Below, in pieces: positions 41,079-41,281 of a stretch of 41,281 nt of DNA (the stretch's first letter is position 1; each line of letters begins with the position of its first letter). Where the stretch lies: contig JAAYDJ010000014.1 of the NCBI GenBank assembly GCA_012729335.1, forward strand, positions 1 to 41,281, in the 5' to 3' direction. The position numbers were made by a program, and so were the translations under genes. This DNA comes from Bacteroidales bacterium (GTDB lineage: Bacteria; Bacteroidota; Bacteroidia; Bacteroidales; Prolixibacteraceae). A model generated the notes under the pieces. That model was not told the DNA's origin, did not search any database, and was given only the letters and a program-made list of their open reading frames with translations.

Positions 41079-41169
41079 GCCGGATCAAAGGGTATAAAGT
41101 AAAGGGTTTTATCTACGGATGGAAACACAAATATTTATAAAAAAAGGATTCTTATATCACTAGTGTCCA

Positions 41170-41281
41170 CTAAAAATTAAAGCACAATTGAACGCTTCCA
41201 TTTTCTGCAATATCATCCATTGGTTCCGCTCGGTCAAAGAGTTCTCTGATCGGAGTTTTGTCAAAAAGCGACATGCTCAGG
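41170..41281 (-). mobile_element. 3' end of an IS4-type transposase gene with element end
   Basis: The minus strand reads LSMSLFDKTPIRELF, EPMDDIAENGSVQLCFNF and a stop at 41170, the usual ending of IS4-family (DUF4372-type) transposases of Bacteroidota (LSISLFEKTP..., ...NQLNLF). Directly after the stop, agtggacactagtg (41157-41170 region) looks like a terminal inverted repeat. The rest of the element is outside the window. Confidence 0.65.

Noticed and set aside
41079-41160. A promoter for the minus-strand lipid/glycan operon
   Set aside because: Near-matches such as AATATTTG and TACCCTTTG exist, but no pair has correct spacing and sequence.

Overview
The window reads as a chromosomal segment of a Bacteroidota bacterium, probably Bacteroidales or a related order. 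The evidence is a SusC/SusD pair, large Ig-like surface proteins (one with a type IX secretion-type C-terminus), Bacteroidota -33/-7 promoters (TTG-N19 to 21-TAnnTTTG), and the lack of strong Shine-Dalgarno sites. I cannot name the genus. No rRNA, tRNA or CRISPR was seen.

Layout. (1) 1-6 kb: two minus-strand cell-surface proteins. The first runs off the left edge and has 96-residue repeats. The second ends in a type IX-like sorting domain that appears split by about 76 extra residues. (2) 6.3-16.5 kb: an accessory island of toxin-antitoxin and ATPase genes. Intact genes are four AAA ATPases with C-terminal nuclease-like (DUF4143-type) domains, a YoeB-type toxin with its antitoxin, and a MNT/HEPN pair. 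Between them lie many relics: four copies of a Fic-like C-terminus, two broken AbiEi/AbiEii pairs, a fifth internally deleted ATPase, an ATPase scar, and up to three fragments resembling the 3' end of the neighbouring sugar transferase gene. (3) 16.6-18.1 kb: an unusual sugar transferase. (4) 18.2-34.0 kb, visibly more GC-rich: a ROK-family regulator followed by a polysaccharide-utilisation-like locus: SusC, SusD, a DUF5018-like lipoprotein, two paralogous GH10-like lipoproteins, a sodium:solute symporter, a DUF4434-like TIM-barrel protein and a Tat-exported FAD oxidoreductase. No classical glycoside hydrolase was recognised. (5) 34.1-41.1 kb, minus strand: an envelope/glycolipid-type cluster: a glycosyltransferase-like DUF354 protein, a hexapeptide acyltransferase, an acyl carrier protein, an AMP ligase, LuxE-like and LuxC-like proteins, VanZ and a polysaccharide deacetylase-like protein. 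(6) The right edge holds the 3' end of an IS4-type transposase.

How the parts may work together. In the GC-rich locus, SusCD would import a ligand across the outer membrane, surface or periplasmic lipoproteins and the FAD enzyme would modify it, the symporter would take it into the cytoplasm, and the DUF4434-like protein, which has no signal peptide, would act there. Control probably involves the ROK protein and a set of TTTAT elements spaced at exact multiples of 10 bp before susC. In the right-hand cluster, ligase, ACP, LuxE and LuxC together suggest activation of a fatty acid and reduction to an aldehyde, used in an envelope or secondary lipid rather than for light: no luciferase genes are present.
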